Assembly (NCBI GenBank): GCA_027946365.1
Contig: JAPEUQ010000003.1
Span: 496,001-560,000, forward strand
DNA from: Kalmusia sp. IMI 367209
Taxonomy: Eukaryota > Ascomycota > Dothideomycetes > Pleosporales > Didymosphaeriaceae
Reading direction: 5' to 3'
Length of the DNA: 64,000 nucleotides
Shown: positions 21,020-31,270 of the stretch, piece after piece
Position numbering within the stretch: the first letter of the stretch is position 1
Layout of the letters: each line of letters opens with the position of its first letter
Notes under the pieces: generated by a model
Told to the model about the DNA's origin: nothing
Seen by the model: the letters and a program-made list of their open reading frames with translations, nothing else
The model's database searches: none
Position numbers and translations under genes: made by a program

Positions 21020-23896
21020 CTACCTAGATCCTGTTACGGAACCTTTTTGGTATGCAAGTAGTATCTTCACTATGTGCTCGTGGCCACCATATGAAGCTGC
21101 CTCTAGTGCTTTACCATAGTGTCTACCCTGCACGTTGAACTCAGCCTTGCTGTTGAGTAGCATCTTAACTATCTGCTCGTGGCCACCATATGAAGCTGCC
21201 ACTAGTGCATTGCCGTAGAGTCCACCCTGCGCGTTAACCTCAGCCTTGCTGTTGAGTAGTATCTTAACTATGTGCTCATTGCCACTTGCTGAAGCTGCCT
21301 GTAGTGCGTTGCCGTAGTATCCACCCGGCGCGTTAACTTCAGCCTTACTATCAAGTAGTATCTTAACTATCTGCTCATGGCCTTCTGCTGAAGCTGCCTG
21401 TAGTGCGTTGCCGTAGTCTCCACCCTGCGCGTTAACCTCGGCACCTTGGTTCAGCAACATTTTCGTAATCATACTCAATCCTAACAGTGCGGTAAAGTAA
21501 AGCGGCGCAGCTACGCTTTCTAGATCTATTTCTACTTCCGGTTGCCTATATGGCCTGTCCGGATCATACAATTGGATCCAAGTCAGATATGCGGGGTTTT
21601 CTATTGACAATAGATCCATCGCTAGCCGACTCACTCCTTCTATCTCGTCTCCTGTCTTTCGAAGATGGTCGCTCCAGAACTCTGCTGCGTACCTTGCGAG
21701 TGCGGATGCCTCGAGGATTTCTGTCGATAATGGTTGCTGGAATTGGGTCAGGTACTTCAGAGAACCTCTCGTTATCGCATTTTGGCATTCAACCTCTTGC
21801 ATGCTGTACTGCTTTGCTGATCCTTGCTTGATCCTGTTTGAGACTAGGTACTCCTGAACTGAATAGTGTGCTAGAGCAACGATCCGTTGTACAGGCCTTC
21901 GCCTTAACCTTACTGTTGGCTTTGGCTTGTTCATTGTGATCGTGATTAGACTAGAGCAAATGTTGAGCGCTTCTAGCGGGTCTTCTAGTACTTCATCGCG
22001 GTTAAACGCTGGGTCGCGTGTCACATCGATGGCAACGACCTCAGCAATCTCTTCAACGGTCAGTGGCCGCGCGGAGAACGTCAGCCACTGTAAGATGCGT
22101 ATCGCGTACTTAGAGTCTTCTTCGCTTATAGCAGAGAGAATGCGGTCATACGTCTGGTCTAGTGTTTGCGGTAAAGTGGCGAGTGACTTACGTAGCATCA
22201 CTCAATTACGACACTTTACCAACGTGTCAAGCTGACATACAGCCCATCGGAACCTATACTGACGTCAGCTTGGGCTCTGCAGAAAACTGGGTAAATACAC
22301 ATACATCCCGCGAGCTCCGCGCATCAGTGCAGCCTCGATCTCGTGCCTAACAGCAGCGTCCTTATTCCATTTTACTAGATACTTATCGTCAGATAGCCTT
22401 TGCTAAACGTATCGTTTTATGTCTTCGTCCACTACGTCCTTTTGAAGACAGACAGTGTCCTCTTCTATGACAAAACTCTCCAAAGAGCTCTCGATATCCC
22501 GCTCTTTCCGGCTGGTCATAAGCAAATGCACGTTGTCAAGCTGCCACCCGGCCACTGTTTTGAGCATGTCCATCAGTTCCGAGCGCTGTTTACATTCGTC
22601 GAGAGCATCAAGAACGATGTAGACCTGCGCGAACTCCTGCAGCGTTGACCGTACCACTTCTAGAAACGCATGCGATGAAGGCTGTCGTCCGTTTTCGTAG
22701 GATGCGAACAACGCGTCAATCATTTTAGGTATTGTGACCGCACGCTGCAGGAGCTGGCAGAGTAACGAGCGGAGCATCAGCTCTGGATCTTGTTTCTGTG
22801 TATCGTTGAAGTCGAAGTAGAAGTATGCCGTCACCATACTAGTGTCATCGCCGCAGTGCTGCAGCAAATTCTTGATTACTGTAGAGCTCAAGATAGTCTT
22901 TCCACATCCTGGGATCCCATACAGCCAGAGCCGCGATGCTGCACTCGACTTCCATCTCGTAAACTGCTCGCCCTCTACCAGCCAGATTCCAGTCTCAGCC
23001 TGCCGCTGCTTATGCGCTTTGTGGTAATTTGTGGATGGATCAGGCGCCGAAAGCCAGTTGCAGATCTTGCCAAGCCTTTCCTCATGGCTTCGGCTGTGGC
23101 TTTTAGTGTCGTTCACAGAAGCACCTGTGATATCCTCGCAAGCCTCCTGCACCTTCTTCTGCAGCCTGCTGATTGCATGGTCTCTGCCTTCGCCATATAT
23201 AAGTGACATGTAGATGCCAAAGATTCCCAGCAGACAGTATGCTCCGTCTTCTTCGCGTGTCGTCAGGCGGTTTGTTGCCCATGAGAAACGCTCAGCTACG
23301 CTAAACTCAGACAACTGGCTTCCAAGTAGAGCATCGATAGGTATCTTTGTAATCTCATGAATAGTATCCTGAAGTGTCCTCTTGTCCCCCAGCAGTGCCC
23401 CCTCTTTAGAAAAGAATTCGACCGCTTTGGGAGCCAGAAGTTCCTGAAGTGTCCAGCCTCTGGTAAACCACCTGCTCTTCCTGAAGGCTGGCTTCCACCT
23501 CCTGAACGACTTGTCGTTCCCATCTGAAGAATTATACTCGACGTCTGAAAGGTATACATAACATTTCTTCGCATTCTTGTACCATCGAAACATGGAGTTG
23601 ATCGCTTCTTGGAGCTCTGAGCTGTTTGACTTGTCGATGCAGCAGGTGTCGACCCAGAAGTAGTCCAGACCATCCCGCTTAGCCTGCTGTGCGCAGAAGC
23701 GAAGCTTCCGATATCCTTCACTGCTCCGATCATCAATTTCCTTCGCGTTGTCGGTGTTCTTCAAATCGTCGAAGGTCACCTCTTGTCCGTCCTTCCAGGT
23801 ATGCGAGAGGATCGCATAGTCAGGAATCTCCTCATTACCGATATAGTTCTTAGTCTATTTGAACCTTCCATCGCTTGCGATTTGTAACAGTCGCAT
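21020..23896 (-). pseudogene. Broken HET-NACHT-ankyrin (fungal NLR-like) gene
   Basis: The N-terminal start MRLLQIASDGRF at 23896 is followed by a TAG (23855-23857) and then, in the same frame, the HET core IPDYAILSHTW, YFWVDTCCIDKSNSSELQ, WFTRGWTLQELLAP and DGAYCLLGIFG. The NACHT part has a P-loop (YGIPGCGKT) and Walker B (VYIVLDALDEC). A second TAG (22403-22405) lies between DEDIKRYV and QRLSDDKYL. A 51-nt intron (22254-22304) joins ARGM to FRWAVCQLDTL, and a TGA follows CRN just before MLRKSLATLPQTLDQTYDRIL (22201). The rest is a winged-helix-like region and ~4.5 ankyrin repeats, truncated at 21020. Intact members are thought to act in non-self recognition and regulated cell death. Three stops with otherwise well-kept sequence indicate recent inactivation. 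Confidence 0.85.
21023..21508 (-). repeat. Near-identical 33-residue ankyrin repeats
   Basis: About 4.5 units of 99 bp. Each reads roughly YGNALQAAS-GHEQIVKILL-SKAEVNAQGG, with very few differences between copies. Such high internal identity is described for fast-evolving repeat domains of fungal NLR-like genes. The last unit breaks off at ILLAYQKG before a stop. Confidence 0.85.
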
Positions 23897-25204
23897 CAGG
23901 ACAAGTGTACGTTTGTATGCGCGAGCGACAGAGGGAGATCTCGTAGCGTTGAGGAAGGCTAAAGGTATCGATCGCGCACAGCGGCTCGGCCACGCTACGT
24001 TAAGCAAACGAGTTTGACCTATCGAGTTCCGTGAGTGCAAGTAGAAGCAGGAAGTGTTTGACTGAGTAACAGTAACGGATAGGACCGCAACAAGCTGCAG
24101 TGTGGAAAGCTGGTGGCCAGAACAGGCTGTCGCTTGAACACCGAGAGGGGGGCTGCAGCCTGCCGATACGACGTGGCGTGAGGCTGAGACAAGGTTGACA
24201 GATCATGATCGCGGCAACCAGGGGGCAGCGCTTGCGCATGAACGCGATGTATACCATGGAAGTGAGCAACAACTGTAAACGTAAGGTCTGTGTCTGACTA
24301 CAACTTGTGAGGGATGGCATCTGTGCAACGCGCTGGTTGGTGCAAGAAACGCCCTTGCTCCAAAAGTTGCGACCTGGTTTTACAGTGCGCGCGAGCACAC
24401 GGCGCGACAATAACAGCCACCACCACGTTCATGTACCATGTAGGTAGGGTAACACATTTACCCAGAACTAGCGTGCGATTTGGCGCCTGCGATCGACTGT
24501 GTCCGCATTCATGCCGCTTGATTCAGTGCGGGTATCAATTCTTGGGTGCGCTAGGTACCTACTAGTCATTTCTTGGCGCGAGTATGCTAAGCGAAGAATT
24601 CTACCTTAAATGTTGGGGCCTGTACGGTATGCCTCTAGATAAATCTGGAATCGGTGTTATAGGGCGCTACACATCTTCGCAAGGTAGTGATAATCTTTTG
24701 ATACATTGAAATGTGTCTTGACACCGCCAAGGTGGCTATAATCGTGATTGGGAGGAAAGGGAGGCATCGTCTTCGCAGCTTCTAGCGCTATAGACCGAAT
24801 GCCTGGAAGTATAACTAAGACTACTATGAATCTTTGATGGCACACGTCAGAGAATGCTTCACCGTTGCTTTGCTTGACTCGTTGATCTGAGTCGTGTACT
24901 CTCGAGATGCTGTTGAGGTACATGTCAGTCAAAAGAAACTTTCGGCCAATAATCCTCTTCGTCAGCTCTACCTATATCTTGGGGCTCATCCCCGCTGGTA
25001 CGCTCCTCCATATCTAACTTTAACACCTTTTCCAATTCCGAAAATCTGTTCTTCTAGCCGTTGAAGTACCTTCCGAAATGATGAGGAAGCCTCAACGACC
25101 CTGTTAAACCGTTTTAGTGCGCCTTGGTCGTGTTTGACATCAGCCGCCCAAAGCTTTTGTCGAAGAAGCATGTCATCAGCGAATATAGCCTTTTGTGGTA
25201 GCCT
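23897..25204. other. Upstream region of the broken HET-NACHT gene and decayed DNA
   Basis: A 136-aa minus frame at 24000-24410 looks like noise in the 5' flank. Between 24657 and 25204 short minus frames (for example DYSHLGGVKTHFNVSKDYH) look protein-like and may be further remains of the neighbouring hydrolase fragment, but I cannot connect them. Confidence 0.3.
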
Positions 25205-26181
25205 TTACGATTCTTCTGCCTTCTCCACCGGCGATTCTAGATTTTCGATGACTGTGTCATACTGCTTTCGATGCGATGAAGACGACTTCGATCTGTTTGC
25301 CTGGGGCTTTTGCTCGCCTGGGGAGTCTGACGCACTTTCTCGAGAACGTCTCGATTCATAGGCTATCATAGTTAACCTAGAGATATCGGAGTGATCGGCC
25401 TGTATAGGAAATACGTCGCCGATACCAAGGTAAGATACATCTTCTTCTTTGACAATCCACTGGCCATAATAGTCTATATTCAGCACCATAGTTGGGTTCT
25501 ACGAAATATCACATAATTCCTGCTCAGTCATCTTCGTCTCAAAAAGAAAACAAGCGTGTCGTTAGCTAAAGTTTGGTGTCGCTGTTGCATAATGTTCAGA
25601 AACCCGAGTCACAGATCGTTCAGTTCTTCAGAGTCTAGTTCGAGATCTTCTAGGCTCTTCTGGGCGAATTCTTGATTAATGTTATGGATCCATTTGACGA
25701 TCTCACTCCATCGACTAGTTTGGGAGCCATGGAATGGTGTGCCAAGGAATATAATCCCGTTCGTCTTTAACGCAATTGAGTTGATGCTGTTTCCTTTTGC
25801 GGCTCTTCCCTCGCCGTAGACTACTTGTGCGAGGACGAGAGCACCCAGACTGTAGCCATAATAATCGGGCAATCAATTTATTGAGCAGGATCAATCTCAC
25901 CTGTACTCATAGATTCATGCAGAATGTCTTACGGTGCTTGTCTATTGGCGCTCGTGGTCTAGAAGTATGCAGAGAGATTGCGCATCGTTTACCAGACTTT
26001 CCTCATTGACGCGAACGATATCAAAAGTATCATCCTCAGAATCAAACCCAAAGCTTACTATGCGACTGTTCGAATTATCTTTTGATAGTAAGTCTTTAGG
26101 CCAAAATATACCGTCTTTCATATAAGTCAATTCCCTAGTTTCTCCATTGCCATTGCCATGAACAAAGACGATGCTTTTGAA
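25205..26181 (-). pseudogene. Decayed serine-hydrolase (DUF676/LipA-like) gene, as found at the N-terminus of fungal NLR-like proteins
   Basis: Three collinear minus-strand fragments. The first (about 25942-26181) reads SIVFVHGNGNGETRE, DGIFWPKDLLSKD and RIVSFGFDSEDD, the oxyanion strand and cap of this hydrolase group. The second (25609-25872) has the nucleophile elbow YYGYSLGALVLAQ and NGIIFLGTPFHGSQTSRW. The third (25205-25489) has IVKEEDVSYLGIGDVFPIQA followed by DHSDISRL, the usual segment around the catalytic histidine. Several stops separate the first two pieces (TAG after LLDHERQ, then TGA and others), more than introns could hide. In fungi this domain often precedes NACHT or NB-ARC; no ATPase part is left here. 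It sits beside the broken HET-NACHT gene, so both may be debris of one recognition locus. Confidence 0.7.
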
Positions 26182-26614
26182 TTAGCTCAGGCCAATTACA
26201 TACACCATGCTGCTTAAAAATCACTAGACTTGAGCTTCAACTCCATTGGACCAGGTGGTCAGGCCGTACTCTGGCATAGTGGGCTAGAGTAATATGTGTA
26301 CTTGAAGAATTAGTTGTGATACTGATTAGCAGGCAATGTAAAGAATGCTCATAACCTGGGAGATATTGGGAGAGTAAGGTGAAATTAGGTATGGGATCAG
26401 TCTTGTCCCTGATTTGTGACAAAGAAAAGACTCTGACCAATTGGCTACTACCCCAAAATCGCCATGCGTAACCAGGCTTGATGCTTCTTTGTCATCTGGA
26501 CCAGACTGCATACAGAGAGCAGAGCAAAGTCCCAACGAAGCTTTCATTTACGACTACAAGCCAAAAAACAAGATTCGCATGACGCCATGTCCGCCATGTC
26601 CAAAATGCGGCATG
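26182..26614. other. Short spacer, no gene seen
   Basis: Between the hydrolase remnant and the 3' end of the Zn2Cys6 regulator. Frames here are short and unsupported. Confidence 0.35.
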
Positions 26615-28998
26615 CTAGCTATTATCCGTCCATCGCATCCAACTCTCCTCTTGAAGATCATCTAACATCCCTGATCCATGGAAAAGGCTATCGAAGAGAG
26701 CGATGTCGACGCCTTGCAGATCCCAGTCATCGTTCTCGGCTAATGAAAAGTCATCGGTAGGCTGAGCGAGGACTGGATGGCTCACCACCTCGCTCATGTG
26801 CATGTCAAGAGTTGTAGCATTGTAGATCTGTGGTGGCGCTTCTATATCAGACGCCATAGGATGTATTTGACGTGAAGAGCATCGTAACGTAGATGAGGTA
26901 GGATCCAAGTCGGCTTGGTCGAGGAGCTGATCGGGTTGTGGTAGATCCATATCTGAAAGAAGCGAAGCGTCCTGCGTAGGTGGTGGGATGGTCGGTGCTG
27001 CGCCACTAGTTCTCGAGATGGCCCCTCGTTCGAATCTTATACTACCGAAGTATGGGATATGAATGTGCAGCGCTTTTCCACCATTCATCATCTTGCCATC
27101 GCACTCGAGCCCTTCGTTCTCACTCTTGGACGAGTTCGTACTATAGGTTGTACCACTAGCCGCATTTGCTTCGATGGCGAGGAGATCGCGCAGGATGCGG
27201 GAGATCCTGGAAGATATGGCATCCGTACCGGAATGATTTATCGATTCGATGAACTCAAGGACACGTTCCATTAATCCACGATCACTTGGACGACTATGGC
27301 CAAGGAACTCGAAAACGTTGTCGGATGGTGCACCATCGATAAGCTCATCGCATGAGCTTCCACGGTGGTTTATGTGCGCGATACATAGGACAGTCGTAGA
27401 AATGAAAGCGAGGAAGTCGGATCCGCGACAATAATAATGTGCAGGGTTTGTCGAGCGGAAGGTCAGATAGCGAGCGAGAAGCTCACGACTAACATTCACA
27501 GCAGTGATTTTGCTATAGTCGTACCGATGGTCGGATGCAGAGCGCAGCAAATATGGCAGATGAAGACGTACCAATAGGTGATAGTGAGAGAATTGGACCA
27601 TTATGCGGACCATATCGTGCATTATATTTGTTCCGTCAGTGTTCTGATCGTCGAAAGTGGGCGATAGCCACCATTGCGGTGGCATTTCTCCTGCGGCCTT
27701 TTGCAACAACTTATCAATTGCACGGGTTTCGGAAAGATCGTTAATGCTTGAGTCGGTGCGTTGTAAAACGCGCTCATAAATGATGTAATGAATTCGTTCC
27801 ATACGCTCAAAGGGGTGACATCGCTCCAACGCTTTTGGGGAGGTAAATTGTCGGGTTTCGAGCGAGGCACGTGGCAGACCTAGCATGAGCGATAGATAGG
27901 CGTCAATCTCGGCTAGACGAAAAGTTAAGTGTTCCAAATCGACTGTTTTGCGACTTTCTGGCTCTAGAATTTTCAACGTTGGTGAACTAAAGCCTCGGTG
28001 TAAGGCCATCATTTGTGCAATACCAATAGCCCGACGCGCCGCCATCCATGCTCTGTGAAGGTTTCCCGCGTAGTTGTGGTACAGAGCTTCCATCAAAATG
28101 CACTGGATAGCTTCTACGGAGATGACGAGATCATCCTTGGTAGTCACTAGGTTGTTGGCTGTGTCGATGACACGATGCATCACATCTCGAGGGAGAAACC
28201 CTCGAAGTTCCAGATTGTGGATGGATGAAGGGACTACACCCTGAAGAAATGTTCCGAGGATCAGCAGTTTCCGAGCAACCAGAACGGGATGGGAGGTGAG
28301 TGGAGGGAGCCGAAGGATTTCTTGAAGCGATGGTAAACTCTGCTCATTGCAGCTTGAGTCCGGTCTACATACTCCACTATGAAGATGCGCCGAGACCCCA
28401 ACCGGAAGTGTATATATGAGTTCAAGTTCCTCTTGGCTCGGCCATGCAGCGAGTAGCTCGCGATTCAATTCTTCGAATCTGGTAGTGTTCGACAAGATTC
28501 TTCTCTGAGGTCGGACTTTGCACAAAGATTGAGCATTTGCATTTTGTCCGAGCTATCACGTGATTAGTGGCCATGTTGTAAAACAGCTCCTTGTATTGCG
28601 ATACGTACCTGTAAGTCGGTTACACTGTGAGATTCAGCAGCTGTACCATCAGAGTCAGGCCTGGTAGAAATCGATCGTGAGGCCTCATCCCTGGTACCGT
28701 CCGAGGCATCGAGATGACGCGATGTGCTAGATAATCGCCCGACAAGCGCTTCAACTCGACCGAGCCTTGCATCTATCCGCTCTGTGCCAGCTACAGCCGA
28801 TGTTTCAGGCAAATTAGAGAGCTCTTGGCTAACGCATGGAGTTCCACGTCGCATACAATTGTCGCAGATGAGGTTCGTTGGTAGGGCAAAAATACAACGA
28901 ACCTTTCGGCGCCTGCATTCCCAGCAGCTTTGAGTCCCTTTGCGTACTTTTCTCCGTTTCACTCCAGAACCGCCTCCCAGGACAGTTGGTTCTTCCAT
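26615..28998 (-). CDS. Zn2Cys6 transcription regulator (775 aa)
   Basis: Two exons: 28609-28998 and 26615-28552, with a 56-nt intron. Near the N-terminus lies a binuclear zinc cluster, CWECRRRKVRC then CDNCMRRGTPC (C-x2-C-x6-C, ten-residue loop, C-x2-C-x6-C), preceded by a basic stretch (KRRKVRKG). A short helical linker (RIDARLGRVEALVGRLSS) could dimerise. The middle (about residues 230-560) is the fungal-specific transcription-factor domain, with HNYAGNLHRAWMAARRAIGI and FRLAEIDAYLSLMLGLPR. The C-terminal ~150 residues are acidic and Ser/Pro-rich, probably an activation domain. It is nuclear and DNA-binding by family. Its own promoter carries a 22-bp palindrome and a motif also present upstream of the NmrA-like neighbour, suggesting autoregulation and control of that gene. 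Confidence 0.88.
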
Positions 28999-29558
28999 GG
29001 TGAAGAGTAATAGATAATGTGTTCGGGCGAATGTTTGGGGCTCATGATGGTGGTCTGCAAGAGCTCCGCATCTTCCGAGCTCGAATTTGATTGGCTATTT
29101 TCGACCGAGCTCGGTCGAAATGTCTCCGCTTCGGATCACTAGACATAGATCTCACTGTACCTCAGAATTCGAGTTGTGCATGCATCATCATTAAAAATAC
29201 ACTCTTTTTCGGATCTGCGAGGAATGTACACCAATAAGTCACTATCGAATATTGTAGTAGCGCGCTTCGACCTACCATTTAGATCACCAGCGCTTCACAC
29301 AATTCATCTCTTGGGCGTTCCTAAATATTATATTAATTCAGCACAAAGCATGGAAATCGAGGTATAGCATGTGTTTCTATCCCTTCGCCATCGTGTTCTC
29401 GTACATGTACAGCAATAGATCTCAAATGATTTTGTAGTGAAAAGCGAACACAAACATGCCTCGAAATACACGATCGATTTTTATTGACAATGGAAACGAA
29501 TACTAATTTCGACGGCCATCTCTCACGCAGCCTCAATTAACCCCTATACTACCTCTCT
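28999..29558. promoter_or_regulatory. Promoter of the Zn2Cys6 regulator
   Basis: Between the regulator start (28998) and the stop of the NmrA-like gene (29559), both on the minus strand. It contains a 22-bp perfect palindrome and further CCGA half-sites (CCGAGCTCGA near 29075). Confidence 0.5.
29099..29120. promoter_or_regulatory. 22-bp perfect palindrome, candidate regulator site
   Basis: Arm TTTCGACCGAG is followed immediately by its exact reverse complement. It lies about 100-120 bp upstream of the regulator ATG. Inverted CCG/CGG-type palindromes are the usual targets of Zn2Cys6 dimers. Confidence 0.55.
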
Positions 29559-30733
29559 CTAAGGCTTCCCCTTCCAGGCCTCAGTCAAATATTCTTCCGC
29601 AGCAGTAAACTTGTAATCCGGAAGCAACCGATTCCAGGTATCCTCCACCACGAATCCACCATTCTTAAAACCAAGCAATATCCTCCCAGTAATATGCTTC
29701 GACATTGCCTCAACTTGATCCGCCCTCAAAGACGGATGATCGATGACCGGCGCCCAGTCCGCCTTCCACACCCCAGCCTTGATATCCTCCTCTTTGAGGC
29801 GCGTGATATCGAAAGTGCCGCCGCGGATTTTCTTCGCCAACGCAATCAGATCGCCGATAGAGATCTGGGTGCCCCGGATGCCGCCGTTGATGGGCCATTC
29901 ACCCTCGTATTCGATGGCGCGGGCGACTACGTAGGCGAGGTCTTCTACGGTGACGAAGTTGATGCGGGACTCATCGCCGCCTTCGAGGGTGAGAAAGCGG
30001 CGAGAGGAGAAGTTGAGTGGGGTGTCGATCAGATGGAGGTGCTTGGTAGAAGCATGGGGGTACGTCAGATAGTTGAGGAAGAGGCCGGGTTGGAAAAGCG
30101 TATATTCCAGTACCTATGGAATGATGAGCTTTGCGTCATTGTGAATGAAAGAGTCTTTAGGAACATACCTTCTGGTCTTTATTGATCTCTGCGAGATATT
30201 CGCGTGTCGTCGCTTTGTATGCGTACCAGTCAAGATGGTCCAGCTTGGATCTGCATCACGATTAGTGGCGGAGATCACTCTCGGTCGGATGATACATACG
30301 ATGCCCACTCGCTAGGTGCGAAGCGCTTCACGCCTGCTTGGATGGCAGCATCGATGAGCTGTTTCTGTGTGGGGCTCGTCGGGTCTTCTTGGTCTGCGAC
30401 GAACGAAAGTACAGTGTGAACACCCTGTAAGATATTCAATAACTTCTTCGAGTCACTATAGTCGACTTTAACGAAGGAGACGCCGGCAGCGGGTTCACGT
30501 TTTGGGGTGTCCTTTGAGCGATCAGCCGGCGAAATACTATGGAGAACAAGATTTGGATGGGAAAACGTACATTTCGCGAGAGAATTACGAGCTCGTGCTT
30601 CTTAGTAGCTGCGAGCACTTCGATGATTTCCGAAGCGACGTCTGCCCCAAAAGTCAGTACCCATTCGTGGCTAAAAAGGTCAATGAGAATATCACTCACC
30701 CCCGGTACCACCAGCCAACGCAATCTTGACCAT
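29559..30733 (-). CDS. NmrA-like / isoflavone-reductase-like NAD(P)-binding protein (317 aa)
   Basis: Five exons: 30700-30733, 30571-30641, 30300-30511, 30169-30250, 29559-30113; phases close throughout. It starts MVKIALAGGTG, the dinucleotide-binding GxxGxxG region, completed across intron 1 (GTG then DVASEIIEVLA). Further family elements: HELVILSRN, GVSFVKVDYSD, VHTVLSFVAD, AAIQAGVKRFAPSEWAS (the usual RF-PSEWG region), a Tyr/Lys pair in WYAYKATTREYL, VLEYTLFQPGLFLNYL and INFVTVEDLAYVVARAI. No signal peptide, so cytosolic. Members are either reductases of specialised metabolism or redox-sensing regulators; I cannot tell which. Two copies of a CCGA/TCGG palindrome and the TCGGxCGAAATG motif upstream match the promoter of the regulator next door. 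Confidence 0.85.
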
Positions 30734-30854
30734 TATGATCGAATATGAATGGATGAGCGTGTATTTTTCACAGAAGAAGAAACAGAGGTACTGAACGTGG
30801 AGAGGATGAGATAGACAAGTCGCAGAAATGCTGTCCTCTATATATTGACTCCGA

Positions 30855-30866
30855 CCGAAATTTCGG
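30855..30866. promoter_or_regulatory. Palindrome CCGAAATTTCGG upstream of the NmrA-like gene
   Basis: A perfect 12-bp palindrome about 120-130 bp before the ATG at 30733, beside a TATATA element. It carries CCG and CGG half-sites six bases apart. Confidence 0.5.
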
Positions 30867-30914
30867 CCGAATGTAGTGAATTGAGTAAATTCTGAGGCAA
30901 ACTTCGCCAACGTT

Positions 30915-30926
30915 CCGAAATATCGG
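30915..30926. promoter_or_regulatory. Near-copy of the pal site, CCGAAATATCGG
   Basis: A second CCG-N6-CGG element 60 bp further upstream, differing from the perfect palindrome at one position. Confidence 0.4.
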
Positions 30927-30947
30927 AGGTGACATGATTTTCCAATC

Positions 30948-30959
30948 TCGGACGAAATG
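30948..30959 (+). promoter_or_regulatory. TCGGACGAAATG motif, shared with the regulator promoter
   Basis: Identical at 11 of 12 positions to TCGGTCGAAATG at 29111-29122 in the promoter of the Zn2Cys6 gene. Confidence 0.45.
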
Positions 30960-31270
30960 ACCTAGGCACGGTAGACAGGTTTTTCATATTTGGGGGCCTT
31001 CCTTGCTCAGTGCGACTTAGTCACCGTGGGAGATGTGTCTGCTGATATCAGTGTTCCTGTTTCTACAATACGATATGTTATTTTTATTATGAAACACCTT
31101 GTAGGAGTGGTGAAGTGAGGTGAGGCTAGTGCTACTTCAGTCGTATGACAACGTCCATGTTCATCAGGTCATTCACCAGCTGCAGTCAATCGTGTAGGAC
31201 AAGGGTAAGAATATGCAGTGCTCCTGCGATTTGATATCTCTAGATTAATCATACCCGTGGTAGAAAATAT

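Larger units (their letters stand above)
30734..31270. other. Promoter of the NmrA-like gene and 3' flank of the sedolisin gene
   Basis: No gene seen. The part to about 30960 holds the palindromic elements listed separately; the remainder shows nothing distinctive. Confidence 0.4.

Noticed and set aside
24000..24410. 136-aa minus frame upstream of the HET-NACHT gene
   Set aside because: Low-complexity Cys/Leu/Arg composition, no domain, and position in the likely 5' flank.
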